A stretch of 64,000 bases of DNA, taken from assembly GCF_000346465.2 (NCBI RefSeq), contig NC_034015.1, positions 19,530,462 through 19,594,461 on the forward strand. The letters are read 5' to 3'. The position numbers and the translations under genes are program-made. The stretch is from Prunus persica. Its lineage: Eukaryota > Streptophyta > Magnoliopsida > Rosales > Rosaceae. The notes under the pieces are model-generated. The model ran no database searches. It saw nothing but the letters and a program-made list of their open reading frames with translations, and was not told the DNA's origin. Positions 1-11,141 of the stretch are shown here, piece after piece. The first letter of the stretch is position 1, and each line of letters opens with the position of its first letter.

Positions 1-77
1 TTCAAGTTTCAACGTCAAATTCAATTATGGCAAAACACAGATATAAGAAGAGTGACTGATTTATGATTTGTGCTCAG

Positions 78-540
78 GTACTACAATTGTCAAAGATTGA
101 ATGAAAAAAGTGATGTATATAGTTTTGGGGTTGTTCTACTAGAGCTCATTACAGGCCAAGCTGCAATCATAAAAAGTGATGAGCATGTCCACATTGTAGA
201 GTGGGTGAATCCTGAGCTCCAAAGAGGGGATATAACAAGTGTTGTAGATCCAAGGATGCAAGAAGGTTACGATGTGAATTCGGTCTGGAAAGCCTTAGAG
301 GTAGCAATGGCGTGCACAACTTCCACCTCCCAACACAGAGCCACAATGGATTTTGTATTGTCTGAGCTAAAACATTGTCTTGAAATGGAATTGTCTAGGC
401 ATCGAGAAAGAACCCCGGGCTCAACAGAAGAACTTCGTGTTAGATTTGCACCGTATGCTAGTACTAGTTCAACTGAAGTGTTTTCCATGTACACAGATTC
501 CACAAATGCAGAGTCCATGACAGGACCATTTCCTAGGTAG
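78..540 (+). CDS. Malectin-type LRR receptor-like kinase, last exon only (partial)
   Basis: This is the C-terminal end of a plant receptor kinase; the ligand-binding, membrane and N-lobe parts lie left of the window. The exon opens after an AG acceptor at 76-77 and completes a codon begun in the previous exon (probably Glu of a DPEYY motif). The visible kinase part has subdomain IX (KSDVYSFGVVLLELITG), helices around VDPRM, and the subdomain XI arginine in HRATMDFVLSELK. A Ser/Thr-rich tail of about 50 residues ends with a TAG at 538-540. The LNEKSDVYSFGVVLLELITG and VLSELK signatures are typical of LRR-I kinases with malectin-like ectodomains (the IOS1/SIRK/FRK1 family), which act at the plasma membrane in defence and senescence signalling; that family placement is inference. 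Its last 46 coding bases and early 3' UTR recur at 2297-2367. Confidence 0.85.
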
Positions 541-869
541 CTAGTGAGGAGGCTTGATATTTGCAGCCTTGCAGGTTGAGAAAGATATACAACAAAGTCT
601 ATACTTAGTTTTTGAATTTCTTTTATGTACATAGCCAAGTTTGTGATTCATTTTTGAGTTTTATGATTTGGTACATAAGTTTTCTGGTTCTGAAGTTGAA
701 GCCCTGCCTCTCTCTCTCTCCCCTAGGTTCTTTCACTCTGTATCGTGAGCAGAAATTTTCCATTGATGATCAACACAACTAGTCTAGAATACGTAGATTA
801 ACAAGTGCGTTTTGCAAACAAGAGAAAGGAAAACAACAAAAACGGAAGAAACACGTTATTGGAATACTG
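541..869. other. 3' flank of the receptor kinase gene
   Basis: This stretch is probable 3' UTR and downstream spacer, with a short CT run at 709-722. I see no gene in it. Confidence 0.5.
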
Positions 870-1820
870 GTACATAGCGGCTATACTCTTTAAATATGCG
901 TGTATATCGGCTATACTGTTAAAATATTCTATTTATAAGGTATCGCCGTTCGGCTATACCTTTAAAATAATCAATTTAAAATATTCTATTTAAAGAGTAT
1001 CGCCGTGCGGCTATACTTTTAAAAGATTCCATTTATAGCGTACAGCCGACCGGCTGTACTCTTAAAATATTCTATTTATACAGTATAGCCGATCGGCTGC
1101 ACCTTCAAAGTATTCTATTTAAACAGTCCCGCCGCGCGGCTATACTATTAAAATATTCTATCTAAAGAGTACAGCCGAGCGGCTATATGGGTAAAATGTT
1201 CCATTTATAGCGTATAGCCGTAGCGTATAGCCGGACGGCTATACTCGTAAAATATTCTATTTATACAGTATAGTCGACCGGCTGCACCTTCAAAGTATTC
1301 TATTGAAAGAGTGGGGCCGAGCGGCTGTACTATTAAAATATTCTATTTATAGCCGCGCGGCTATAAGGGTAAAATATTCCATTTATAGAGTATAGCCGCG
1401 CGGCTATACTCTTAAAATATTTTATTTATAGAGTATAGCCACTCGGCTACAAGGGTCAAAATATTCCATTTATAGAGTATAGCCGCGCGGCTATACGATT
1501 AACATATTCTATTTATATAGTATAGCCGCGCGGCTGTAAGGGTAAAATATTCCATTCATAAAGTATAGCCGCCCGGCTATACTTTTAAAATATTCTATTT
1601 ATATAGTACAGCCGATCGGCTGCACCTTCAAAATATTTTATTTAAAGAGCGCGCGGCTCGGCTGCACCTTCAAAGTATTCTATTTAAAGAGTATAGCCGC
1701 CCGGCTATACGGGTAAAATATTCCATTTATAGAGTAGCGCAGCTCTGCTATACGGTTAAAATATTATATTTAAAGAGTATAGTCGTACGGCTAGACTAAT
1801 TAAAATGATGTATTCTTTAA
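870..1820. repeat. 43-bp palindromic minisatellite, about 22 units
   Basis: This is a tandem array whose GCCG cores sit 43 bp apart (for example at 1088, 1131 and 1174). Each unit has an inverted repeat of the form TATAGCCG-NN-CGGCTATA and an AT-rich spacer resembling TTAAAATATTCTATTTATA. The arms are kept while the central dinucleotide varies from unit to unit (TT, TG, AC, AT, CG, AG, GA, CC). Three spacer subtypes alternate: a TCTTAAAATATTC type, a GGGTAAAATATTCC type and an ACCTTCAAAGTATTC type. Edge units are degraded. The array lies between two copies of the receptor kinase 3' end. No coding potential is evident. Confidence 0.95.
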
Positions 1821-2296
1821 ATATATTTCCACATTGCACCAACAATAAAAATATGGATTTCTCGGAAATATAAACCCAAAAAACTATAGAATGTACTTTA
1901 CTGCCACCACTAAATCAAATTCTAGAAAGAAAGAAAAACATAAATGCATACGAGGTAGTGCATCGGGTGTAAAATCTGTCAATTCATGGCTATATATGAA
2001 TGATTCGTTTTGATGCATGTGTCGGTATGTGCCTGTGATTCTCTTTCAAGTTTTTCTTTTTTATGGGTCTTCTGAGTTTTTCCGTATTGAGCAAAATCTG
2101 CTGTTATACCTTTTTTGGGTTTTCTGAACATCAATGTTGCTTATTTTCGATTAGGTTTCTGATAACTTGCTTCATGATGCAACTAGCAATCTAGAAACTT
2201 TAAGCTTTTGTTCTCAGACCCTTAGAAGCAAGGCAATTCTCTTCTCCTTATTGTTAGCTATCAATGTTCATGCACTTACTTGGCCATAGTTGCTTA
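1821..2296. other. AT-rich spacer
   Basis: No gene or repeat was recognised between the minisatellite and the duplicated kinase tail. Confidence 0.4.
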
Positions 2297-2367
2297 AGAT
2301 TCCACAAATGCAGAGTCCATGACAGGACCATTTGCTAGGTAGCTAGTGAGGAGGAGGCTTGATATTT
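2297..2367 (+). repeat. Second copy of the receptor kinase 3' end
   Basis: This repeats 495-562 almost exactly, with one C-to-G change and a 3-bp GAG insertion. It includes the end of the coding sequence with its in-frame TAG and the first bases of the 3' UTR. Similarity stops abruptly on both sides, and no other kinase exon is visible nearby, so it is a fragment rather than a second gene. It is preceded by an AAG that could act as a splice acceptor, so an alternative last exon is possible but unsupported. Confidence 0.85.
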
Positions 2368-3254
2368 CTGAGAGTAAAATCAAATTTATATCATTGAAGA
2401 TTGTGTTTCTCTTCTTCTTTCCTTTCTGTTCTTTCCTTGATACTCACTAATTTGACCTCATAATAAACAATTGCAAGTTGGAGAAATTACTTATAAACAA
2501 ACAAAGATATTTCTTAAAAGAAACAGCACATGTGAATTTGAAAATCCTTGACTAGCAAAGATGTTGATTTGACCAAGTTGGTCTCTTAGTTTAGATAACC
2601 TCACAACCTAGAGCCACCATGGGTTGCTCTATGCTGCTTCCTTCACAATTCTTTGATTAGATTATTGTAATGATGTTTTACTACAATAATAATATACAAA
2701 GACAAAAGACCAGCTTTTCTTAGCACCCCATTTGAATTGTATTCAACATCAATCAACTCATCCTAAAAGTTTATTAGCTTAGCAAGAGTCTTGCAATGAG
2801 ACTTTGCATGTTGAATAGGGGAAGGCAACCAAAGAAGTCCTTAATATACAAGAAAGAAATATGATGGTAGAGTTGAATGAAAAGAGGTCAAGAAGGGCAG
2901 ATTCAGAGAACAAGTATAATAAAGGATATGATGAAGCTCACAAGGGCCACACTTTATATTAATATAATAGTCTTAATCTGAGGCATGCTCTATTTCTCCA
3001 CTTCCAGCCAAAGAAAACAGAAGGCACCCATTTTGGTCATCACTTTTTCAAGTACCAGTCTTTGCCATGTTCTTAAAGATAATGGCAAAGGCTGTTTACC
3101 AAAGACTAAAACCCTTTTACACTTCTTACTCCTTGAATTTTCATTCAAATTGACTATCCATCTATGAATAACATTTATGGCTTTTGACTATGTGTTCTTT
3201 GTAATCTTATTCTAAGCTCATTCAAATGAAAAAAACAAAACAAAACAAGAAACC

Positions 3255-3303
<49 letters not shown>

Positions 3304-3774
3304 TGGTCATTGTCAGATGTAGACATTTTCTTCACTTTGAATATGCAGCACAATGCAACTATTGTGACCTCTGACTAGTCAGAAGCAAACAAATTATTGC
3401 TGACTACATATATACCTCACAATATAACTGAATATTTTCACTTGCACAATTAGGCACACAAAAAAAAAAAAAAAAGGTTTATAATAGCAAATTAGGGCCC
3501 TCAGCCAAAGTTACCACAAACATTAATACAAAACAACGCTAAACGCCAGCTTGATTAGTCGATAAACTGCATGCATAATTCCATAATCATCCAAGTTTGG
3601 TTGTTCTTAACAGAACCAAAACCCTAGTATTCATACGTGTTAGTTTGTGAACTTGATAGAGAGGCTTTGCCTTGGCATCTTGAGTTTATAGCCTGCTGTT
3701 AACATGTAGGTAAGGAGAGAGTTTTTATATGCATAATACATAGAGCAAATTCGTAAGTATATTTAAATATTTGC
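2368..3774. other. Intergenic spacer downstream of the MYB gene
   Basis: This is AT-rich sequence with a (GA)n microsatellite at about 3260-3299 and a poly-A run at about 3460-3475. The right end is probably the 3' UTR of the minus-strand MYB gene. No other gene is supported. Confidence 0.4.
3260..3299. repeat. (GA)n microsatellite
   Basis: About 20 uninterrupted GA units lie in the spacer 3' of the MYB gene. Confidence 0.95.
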
Positions 3775-4760
3775 CTAATAACCAAAGTTACCCAGAAGAG
3801 CATCAGCAGGAGGCTCAAATCCATAGTCCGTAAGAGCCCCACTTTCATCGCCAGACCACAGGGTGTAATTGTTCTCCAAACCCAAAATAGATGAAGTGGG
3901 AAGACTTGAAGCTTCTTGAGATGATGAAATATTGGTGAAACTCTTACTTCCACAAGTGCCAAAATCATTAACTTCCAGAAAATTTGAATGAGAAAATTGA
4001 CTTATTTGCTTTTGTTGATCAAAACTCTGCCCCAAGCTCACGTCCATTAGATATGGCAATGTACCATCAAAACAAGATGATGAAGTCCCATGATCCTGAG
4101 GGGTTCCAGATTCAAATTTGGGAACTGAAGCCGGAAACTCTCTTGAAGCCAAATTCATGTTATATGCTGCGAAGAATTTTTTCTTCAACTTGGTGTTCCA
4201 ATAGTTTTTGACATCATTGTCTGTTCTTCCTGGCAGTTGGGATGCTATAACAGACCACCTAATTAATCACACACAAATAGAACTTCACAAATGGTACAAA
4301 ATTAAACAGTTTAGACACACAAGATATGTTTATAAATAATATTGGACTTGCCTACTTCCAATGGTACCGTAGAGAGTGCAAATAAGGTTGTCTTCCTCCT
4401 CAGTAAAACCTCCACGCTTGATGTCTGGCCTAAGATAATTCAGCCATCTCAATCGACAACTCTTACCACAACGGTTGAGGCCTTAATTCAACACATAATT
4501 AAATTTAAATTCATTTAACCACCATGAATAAAAGTAGTACTAACTGTTTTGCATGAACTAACCAACTTCTCCAAGAACAATTAAGAAGTAATAATTAGTA
4601 AGTGATCATTTGAAATTAGAGTACCTGCTTTGGTAGGGAGCGAAATCCAATTGCCACCAGTGCCATGGTTGTGGAGGTAGTTCTTGAGGGTGGTGTCTTC
4701 TTCGGGGGACCACGGTCCTCTTTTCACTTTAGATTTGTCACAGCATGGAGCTCTTCCCAT
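3775..4760 (-). CDS. R2R3-MYB transcription factor, subgroup-14-like (RAX/MYB36/MYB87 clade)
   Basis: This is a nuclear DNA-binding regulator. The exons, in transcription order, are 4760-4625, 4481-4352 and 4258-3775, giving 249 residues. The start is the ATG of [20 protein letters not shown], the canonical N terminus of this clade. R2 has [18 protein letters not shown] and [21 protein letters not shown]3 has [28 protein letters not shown] and [13 protein letters not shown]. Introns interrupt the codons at KAG|L and GSR|W, the standard R2R3 positions, which anchors the model. The second intron has a GC donor (AG|GCAAGT) instead of GT. The C-terminal region of about 130 residues is Ser/Gln-rich and shorter than in most subgroup-14 proteins. 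Clade members control axillary meristem initiation, Casparian strip formation and root branching; which of these applies here is unknown. Confidence 0.92.
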
Positions 4761-5888
4761 GGCCAAACACTCAAAAACACTAGTCTATTACTCTGGCCTC
4801 AAATTCAACCACCAAAGCAGACCAGCCAAAGGGTCCAAAAGCTAAGTTAGCAGAGGAGAGGAGAGAAACTAAACCAGTGCGGGGGTACGTTGAGCATTTG
4901 AAAGATGGATAAAAAGAGCCTTTAGAAAGCTTGACTTCGTCTGACTGACCAATAAAGTTTATTCATTTTCTTAATGGGAAAGAGAGACTAGTCAATGTTG
5001 GTGCTTGAGGAAGCACGCAGTTCTCATGCATTTGCTGTCAAAACAGAAATTTCCCTACACAATGCCAATGCCTTATAAAATAAGAAAAATACTTGACTCG
5101 TTACACGTAAGTTAAACGCGATTTTAACTTTACCTTAAGCTTTCGGATTAAAGGAAAAAAAATCTATTACCTGGGTGTTGACAGAAACTATTTCACGCTT
5201 TGATCACCCTGACATGGGACTATTCAAATACCATCTGTCATGATATGGCCTCATGGATTCATTTTTATGCAGAAAATGCGAATTTTGTAATCTGGGATAT
5301 GTTAGGCCAATTGAAATATTATATTTATGGATTTGACATTGATTTTATATGGAGATTGGTTGCTTATCATCTGCCAAACTTTGCTTAATGTCATGATCAT
5401 GTTGTGCTTACTGAATATAATATGCAGACGACTTCAAATTTGATTGGCGATGACATAAATCTGAATGAGATCGATTTGCTGTTATTGGTGATCAAAATAA
5501 ATCAAGAACAGTCAGCTGGCTCATGTACTTGGGCTTCCAAGCCTTCCACAAAATCTAACTACATCGGCTATGGGCCTATCGCAAACTATCACCTCCCCTA
5601 GTCCAATAATCCAATTCCTTCTCTCCAAATTTTATTTCAGGACCATGAAACTTTTCTAGCCCATCAAATCGTACGGAAAAAGACTGCTCTGTTTTGGGCT
5701 ATTCCGGAATAAAAAGCATGCTTTATTTAAGTGATGCATAGACTTCAATGATGCTTGGTCTTTATTAAAGCGCATCGATATTGTTGAAAATGTGTACCAC
5801 ATTGCTACATTTTATTGGAGATGGGAATCAACATTTGGCATGCAGGCCAAAGTGGTAACCCGATGGACCAGAGTTCGACTCGACCTGA

Positions 5889-6099
5889 TGGTTAGGTATG
5901 TTCGACTTGGCTCGCTTTAAGGTTGGGTAGGACTTGTGCTTAGGATTTGGAACTCTCGACTCGCTCGCAGTCTACGAGTTAAAATGGGTAGAATGAGACT
6001 CGGTAGGCCAAAGTCAGGCCCATCCCGATAGTTAGGCATGTTCGATTCAACCTGCTCTAAAGTTGGGTAAGATTTGGGCTTATAATTTGGAACTCTCCA
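5889..6099. repeat. Degenerate direct repeat, two copies 142 bp apart
   Basis: 5889-5957 and 6031-6099 share a roughly 69-bp stretch starting GTTAGG(T/C)ATGTTCGA and ending ATTTGGAACTCTC, with about 80% identity by eye. The surrounding sequence is relatively rich in GACTCG/GGCCCG words, unlike the AT-rich flanks. It may be a remnant of a transposon terminal region. Confidence 0.6.
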
Positions 6100-6400
6100 T
6101 CCACCCAAGACTTGACCAGACAAGACCGCCTGTGGTCTGGCCCAGCTTGGCCCGATCTAGACCCGCCTAAGAGCCAACCTTTTTTTTAATATTTAATTGA
6201 TGCACTCCCTGACCTCCTTTTATACTTCATCAAATTAATGTAATATGTATGATAAACAAATAAACTTCTTATTTTGTTTACACATGTTATAAATTAAGTT
6301 AATTTTTTCAGTGCTGTCTAAAATTGTGTAACAAACAAGCAATATATATACTATATCTTTTAGTGCCCCTTTTTTGTCAACTTCTTATTTTGGAGATAAC

Positions 6401-6606
6401 GATATTGACATATTATCTATTGAAATTGGTTAAAATAGCCCTTTTTCACAACTTCTATTCTAAAGTAGCTGTTTTTTGCATTAAAGAGACACTATAGGGA
6501 CAATAAAGAGACATTAAATAGGGGCAGGGGCTGTTATAAAATAAAAGTTGTGAAAACTGACTAGTTTAGCTCAAACTCCTATTACCTACAACATATCAAC
6601 AGTATG
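6401..6606. mobile_element. Possible fold-back MITE
   Basis: The two ends are imperfect inverted repeats of about 60 bp. The left arm contains TTGACATATTATC and TTTTTCACAACTTCTATT. The reverse complement of the right arm contains TTGATATGTTGTA and GTTTTCACAACTTTTATT. No transposase is present and no clear target-site duplication was identified. Confidence 0.4.
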
Positions 6607-9600
6607 TTCTTTAATGAATAATGGAGGTCCATTTCATAGTTGGATTAAAGGTTAGAAAGAGAGAGAGAGAGAGAGAGAGATAAAGAGAAAAGGATGCAGT
6701 CCTGCATTCGTATTCTTCCTATAATTTGGCTCTCTTGTCTCAACAAAAACAAAAAGTCAAACGTTGGCATCTTAATCTTTCTATCCGAAAAAAAAAAAAA
6801 AAAACAAACAAATTTGACTAGAAGAAATTAAGCACTTGAAAATCCCATATGAACACAATTATATATGAATGCAACTTGTAATAGTAATGAAGATAAGAAC
6901 ATAATTTCTTACTATGGTTCCGGATTTCCAGCAATCCGAGGACAAGTGAGTGAGTGGTTAGGTTACCACATGTCATGGCATGCATATAATTGTGCCCTTT
7001 TTCACATCCCATCCATTTTCATAGTTCCATACCTTAAATGATCTTTGCGTTTCTGGTCCATTCTGTCAGCATCAAACTCCCAAGTTGAAACTATAAACTA
7101 ATACACATTTACACCTAATTTCATTTGGTGTTGGTGCAGCCAAAAGTATGGGTTTTGAACCCATCGGCGCAGGATAGCGACTGGCAACTACTCAATTTCA
7201 TTTTAGTTACTTGGTTTGACGGTAACCTCAATGTGCTGGGAAATCACACTACAAATTCACACGATTTCATCGTCTTCCTTGCTTTCATGGTCATTGACAA
7301 AAACACACACACAAACAAAGAAGATTTTTATTTTATTATTTTTATAATTCTAAACTCAGTTCGTCTTTTATCACAAATGGACCCACCTCGATTTTTCTTT
7401 TGATAATGTAGATTTCAGTGGACTGATCTGATGCTAACAATAATGTTAAACAAATAATTTGGGGTTGAAATGGAACCTAGCCCCAATCTACAAGTTTTTT
7501 CCCAATGCTAAAAGCCAAAAACGTCAAATATATATGGCAGACCAAACATCTCAGTTTCCTATAATTCCTCGATGGGTTCATATTTTTAAGTTTTTGTTTT
7601 TGATGCACAAAATTATGCTTTTTATTTTCCAAAAATGGATATTCTTCGTGATGTTCTGCCAGTTTGGATGGCATATCCCAGAATGAGAGTGAAAATTTCA
7701 GGACCGCAGGGCTCTCTCCAGTTTTGCAATTCCAAGAGCACGACATGTACATGAGCAGAAGCAAATTGATGTTTAGGGACACGAAGCATGCACGTGGCAA
7801 ACATGCAAATAAAAACATGACAGGTTTTTACGTGATGCGGCATATAGCTTATGACTCAAGAGGCAGACAACGACACTTTTGTAGTTGGAGGTTGGAACTC
7901 AATATAATAACCCTGCTCTTGTATTTTTATTTTTATTTTTATTTTGTTTTGGGGTAGGCAAACAAATATTGTTTCTTCAATTTGTTTATCAAGAAACAAG
8001 AATTGTACTTGTTCAAAATTATGTCTTCGTCTCTCTGTCTCTCTCTCAGCGTAATTTGCAGAGGCCTTGTCCCTGTGTACCTGTGTATTGAATTTTTTCA
8101 ACAACCCAAATTTTGCTTTTCAGTGAATTTAAAGGCCAAAAGCAGCTTCTCAGTTCGGTGGATGGGATGGGATGGGATGCTCAGAGAAACAAATGCATCG
8201 AAATTAAGACTGGCTAGCATTTCATTCATTATTAGTGTGTAATTAGTCCACCAATAAACCGCACTCGGATACATTAAAATCATTATCAGTAATTATCCAT
8301 GTCTAAATCAACACCACCACCCAATGAAAACAAGACTCTACACATCATGATTTTGACAGATCGTTCACCGTACGATAATTCCAAAGACCCTCATCACAAT
8401 CACAGCTTCAGCAATAAAAATCCAACGGTGGGAACAAGCTTAGAGTGCATGCAGCAGCATCAGGATCAGCCTGTATTATTCTAGTAAAGGTCAACAGAAG
8501 GGAAAATGAAACCATAGCTCATAATAGCCTCATATCCTTAAGATATTGCGTGTTGGAGGGGTTAAATCAAAGACTATTGAATATAAGTAAAGTCGGAAGA
8601 CCAATTATACCAGAGCACAATACAGAAATAGTTTTTCTTTCTTTGCCAGGGATATAATTTCCACCTTATTTTTCATCCATTAATTTCTTTGTCAGAGATA
8701 TTTTCTTTACCCTGGAATTCCAATTTATGTCCCACAATTTCAAACCTGTGAAGTGGAAAAGGAGGAGGAGACTTGGGGAAGAGTTTATGGACTTCACTTT
8801 CATTTTCCAGACACTGTCGAACCATGTGAAGCATAAAAACTTCCTTGCAACGGACTATTACCGGTCAATAATACTATTACACCTGAAAAAGTTATCTAGA
8901 AGTTTTATCTGGTTTGTCATCTGGAAGTCATCTGGTGTGTCATTGCGTTATTCGGCAGGGGGATAGTAGGCATGAAAGTGTTTCTCCATGTGAAGCCCCT
9001 TGTCAATGAGAAAATTAAACCTCAACAGCCTCTGAAATTTAAGGAGAAATAAGAAAAACCCAACATGCCAAAAGGAATTAAAAAACAGAGCAACAGACCA
9101 GAGGAAACTGGAAAAAGTTACAATTTTTACATAGATAAGTAGTTTGGCATAGAAGCATAAGTTTTTTACAATGATAGAGATCAGTAAGTGGGATAGTGAT
9201 AACAAACACCATAATGAACAGAAAAATAAAAGAGGGAATGATCCACTGTCTTGCTTCAACTATACAAAAGGCAATTCCTTTCTTACCAATCTAGCATTAT
9301 CTACTTCTTATCAGAACAATCCCCAAAATAGAGATTCTACTCTTCTCGCCCACGCCAACCATCTTGGTTGGGAAAACATTTACACATAATCTTCAAATCT
9401 TCAGCTTGACTTTGCTTCCAAAATCAAATTCCCAGATAGATATACCAACCCTCTCCCCCTCTCTCTCTGCTTCAGAGACACTATTCACAATGAGAGAGAA
9501 AGCAAAATATGGTAATTAGAGGCCACCAAATTGAACCCAAAATAGAATCATAGACATCTCATCTCAGCAACAAATCATAAGAGAACCATTAAAGAACCCG

Positions 9601-9621
9601 TATGTGCCCACTTGGCCCCAC

Positions 9622-10815
9622 TCACTTCACCAGCTCCGAAACCCACCCAACATCAGGAGCACCACCGCTCGGGCCTGATTCGACCCGACCCAGAGAATTC
9701 TCCTCCCTTAGTCTCTCAAACATCTTCGCCCTCAATCCCCTTCCAGACTCCACCCTCTCCATGGCAGGCTCTTCCTCACAACCCTCCTCGCAGAAATCCA
9801 AATACCCAATTCCAGAACGGCCCGGTACACGGGTCGGAGTCGAAGGAAGGCTACAGAAACCGGGTCGAAGAATTGACCCGCGTGGAGACACGAACCCGGG
9901 AGAGCCCGGAGACCCAAACCCGGAAGAACCCACCTGCACATTCCAAGAAGAAGGCAAAGACTTGACCTTTCCAAGCTGCAAATTCCTCAGTGAAGCAACC
10001 ACTTCGTTGACGGAGTTCGAACCCAGAGACCGACTCAGCGACCGGGTCATCGGAGACACCGGCGGGGATATTTCCGGCGACTCCTCTGGCGTGGATGACA
10101 GAAAAGGCAGCGTCTTCCCGCACGAGGCAGCAGCCTCTATCGCCTGCCTAAGAGGCGACCCGTCGTACGACTCGGCCGTGCTGAGCGAGTTGGAGCCTCT
10201 GGGGCTCTGCTGAGGCAAAACCCTTAGCTGCTCTGGCGTATGCGCGAAGAAACAAACCCTTCGCTTACAGCTCGTGCCGTCCTTACACGGCTGCGTACGA
10301 TAGCGCGCTGGGTGGAGCCAGCACTCGAAAACGCCGTGCGCGAACTCGCACGCATCGCCTTTCTTGCAATGACCCTTTCGGAAATCGGGGCAAGCCGTAC
10401 CCGAATAGTGGTACTTTCTCGGGTCGCGGCGCCGGGCCTTCTCTCCCGGGTGGGCGTAAGGACACTCGGTCCAGTCATGTGACCTCCCGCGTGCGCAGCG
10501 CCTTACCTTGAACTCGAACATCCTGAAATGGTCGCAGGAGTATGCGTCGACGGGAGAGTCCGATTCGCGAACCGAAATGTCCGAGTCGGAGTCCGGGTCG
10601 GTTTCGTTGGAGGGCAAGTAGCGCTGGAACGTCGTCAGGGCTTCGTGCAGATAGTAAGGGCTGTTGTAGTCGGCGCCGTTTGCATTGCCCTCAGAGTTAA
10701 CGGAGACGCCGCTCAGGGGGAACGGAGAGTACACCTCCGCCGTGGGATCGTCGAGTTGAAGCCACGGAGGGACGTGGACCGTTGGATTGGGACGGTGCGG
10801 TTCTCCGAGCATCAT
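9622..10815 (-). CDS. Arginine-rich tandem CCCH zinc finger protein (AtTZF2/TZF3, OZF-like)
   Basis: This is a single-exon gene of 397 residues. Plant RR-TZF proteins bind RNA, localise to P-bodies and stress granules, and modulate ABA, jasmonate and oxidative stress responses. The protein starts [18 protein letters not shown], as in TZF2/TZF3. The RR region contains [20 protein letters not shown] and [18 protein letters not shown]. Finger 1 is C142-x7-C150-x5-C156-x3-H160 and finger 2 is C177-x5-C183-x4-C188-x3-H192, both intact. The C terminus has [22 protein letters not shown] and [10 protein letters not shown], conserved blocks of this subgroup. The gene body is clearly more GC- and CpG-rich than its surroundings, which produces long meaningless open frames on the other strand. 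Two G-box/ABRE elements lie 271-326 bp upstream of the ATG. Confidence 0.95.
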   Translation of the reverse strand: MMLGEPHRPNPTVHVPPWLQLDDPTAEVYSPFPLSGVSVNSEGNANGADYNSPYYLHEALTTFQRYLPSNETDPDSDSDISVRESDSPVDAYSCDHFRMFEFKVRRCARGRSHDWTECPYAHPGEKARRRDPRKYHYSGTACPDFRKGHCKKGDACEFAHGVFECWLHPARYRTQPCKDGTSCKRRVCFFAHTPEQLRVLPQQSPRGSNSLSTAESYDGSPLRQAIEAAASCGKTLPFLSSTPEESPEISPPVSPMTRSLSRSLGSNSVNEVVASLRNLQLGKVKSLPSSWNVQVGSSGFGSPGSPGFVSPRGSILRPGFCSLPSTPTRVPGRSGIGYLDFCEEGCEEEPAMERVESGRGLRAKMFERLREENSLGRVESGPSGGAPDVGWVSELVK

Positions 10816-11085
10816 TTTCTCGTTTTTTGGGTGGTTTTTTGTTTTGGTTTGGGTGGTGGTGTTTAGGGGAACATCAGTCTGGTGTAGCTTTCTTTATAAA
10901 CTGCTCTGAGAGTGGGTTTTAACCGTGGTTGGGCTGGGTTAGGTTGTGATTTAACCGTGGTTGAGTTGTGAGTTAAAAATTTCTAGGAGCTGCTCCATTT
11001 ACCACCGCGGTTAAAAGAACCGTACGGGGAGTTTCTCGGTCACGGTGCTGTTTTATTGAATTTGGACAGCTGAAGGTTTGTTATC

Positions 11086-11091
11086 CACGTG
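11086..11091. promoter_or_regulatory. G-box/ABRE core CACGTG upstream of the CCCH gene
   Basis: A perfect CACGTG palindrome in a CCACGTGT context lies 271 bp upstream of the minus-strand ATG. It fits ABA/bZIP regulation known for TZF2/TZF3-type genes; binding itself is inferred. Confidence 0.5.
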
Positions 11092-11135
11092 TTTATCGCG
11101 AGGGCTGGGGTTTTATTTGGGATGGTCGTGTGTGA

Positions 11136-11141
11136 CACGTG
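11136..11141. promoter_or_regulatory. Second G-box/ABRE core CACGTG
   Basis: A CACGTG in a GACACGTGGG context lies 50 bp beyond the first. Paired ABREs are the usual arrangement for ABA responsiveness. Confidence 0.5.

Larger units (their letters stand above)
4761..9621. other. Intergenic region between the MYB and CCCH genes
   Basis: This holds the MYB promoter side (4761-5100) and then AT-rich spacer. It contains a degenerate direct repeat (5889-5957 and 6031-6099), a (GA)n run at about 6656-6680, a fold-back element at 6401-6606, a TTTTA run near 7921-7943, and the probable 3' UTR of the CCCH gene. Open frames here are short and look random. Confidence 0.4.

Noticed and set aside
805..993. 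62-codon open frame entering the minisatellite
   Set aside because: Its reading runs into tandem repeat units with no codon-like conservation across units.
870..1820. CRISPR-like array interpretation of the 43-bp repeat
   Set aside because: The window is plant nuclear DNA. The periodic units are contiguous minisatellite copies with no unique spacers and no cas genes.
9602..10213. 203-codon open frame on the plus strand opposite the CCCH gene, with further long antisense frames to 10866
   Set aside because: It is the antisense shadow of a GC-rich coding exon whose minus-strand product is a clear, motif-complete CCCH protein. The plus-strand translation has no recognisable domain.
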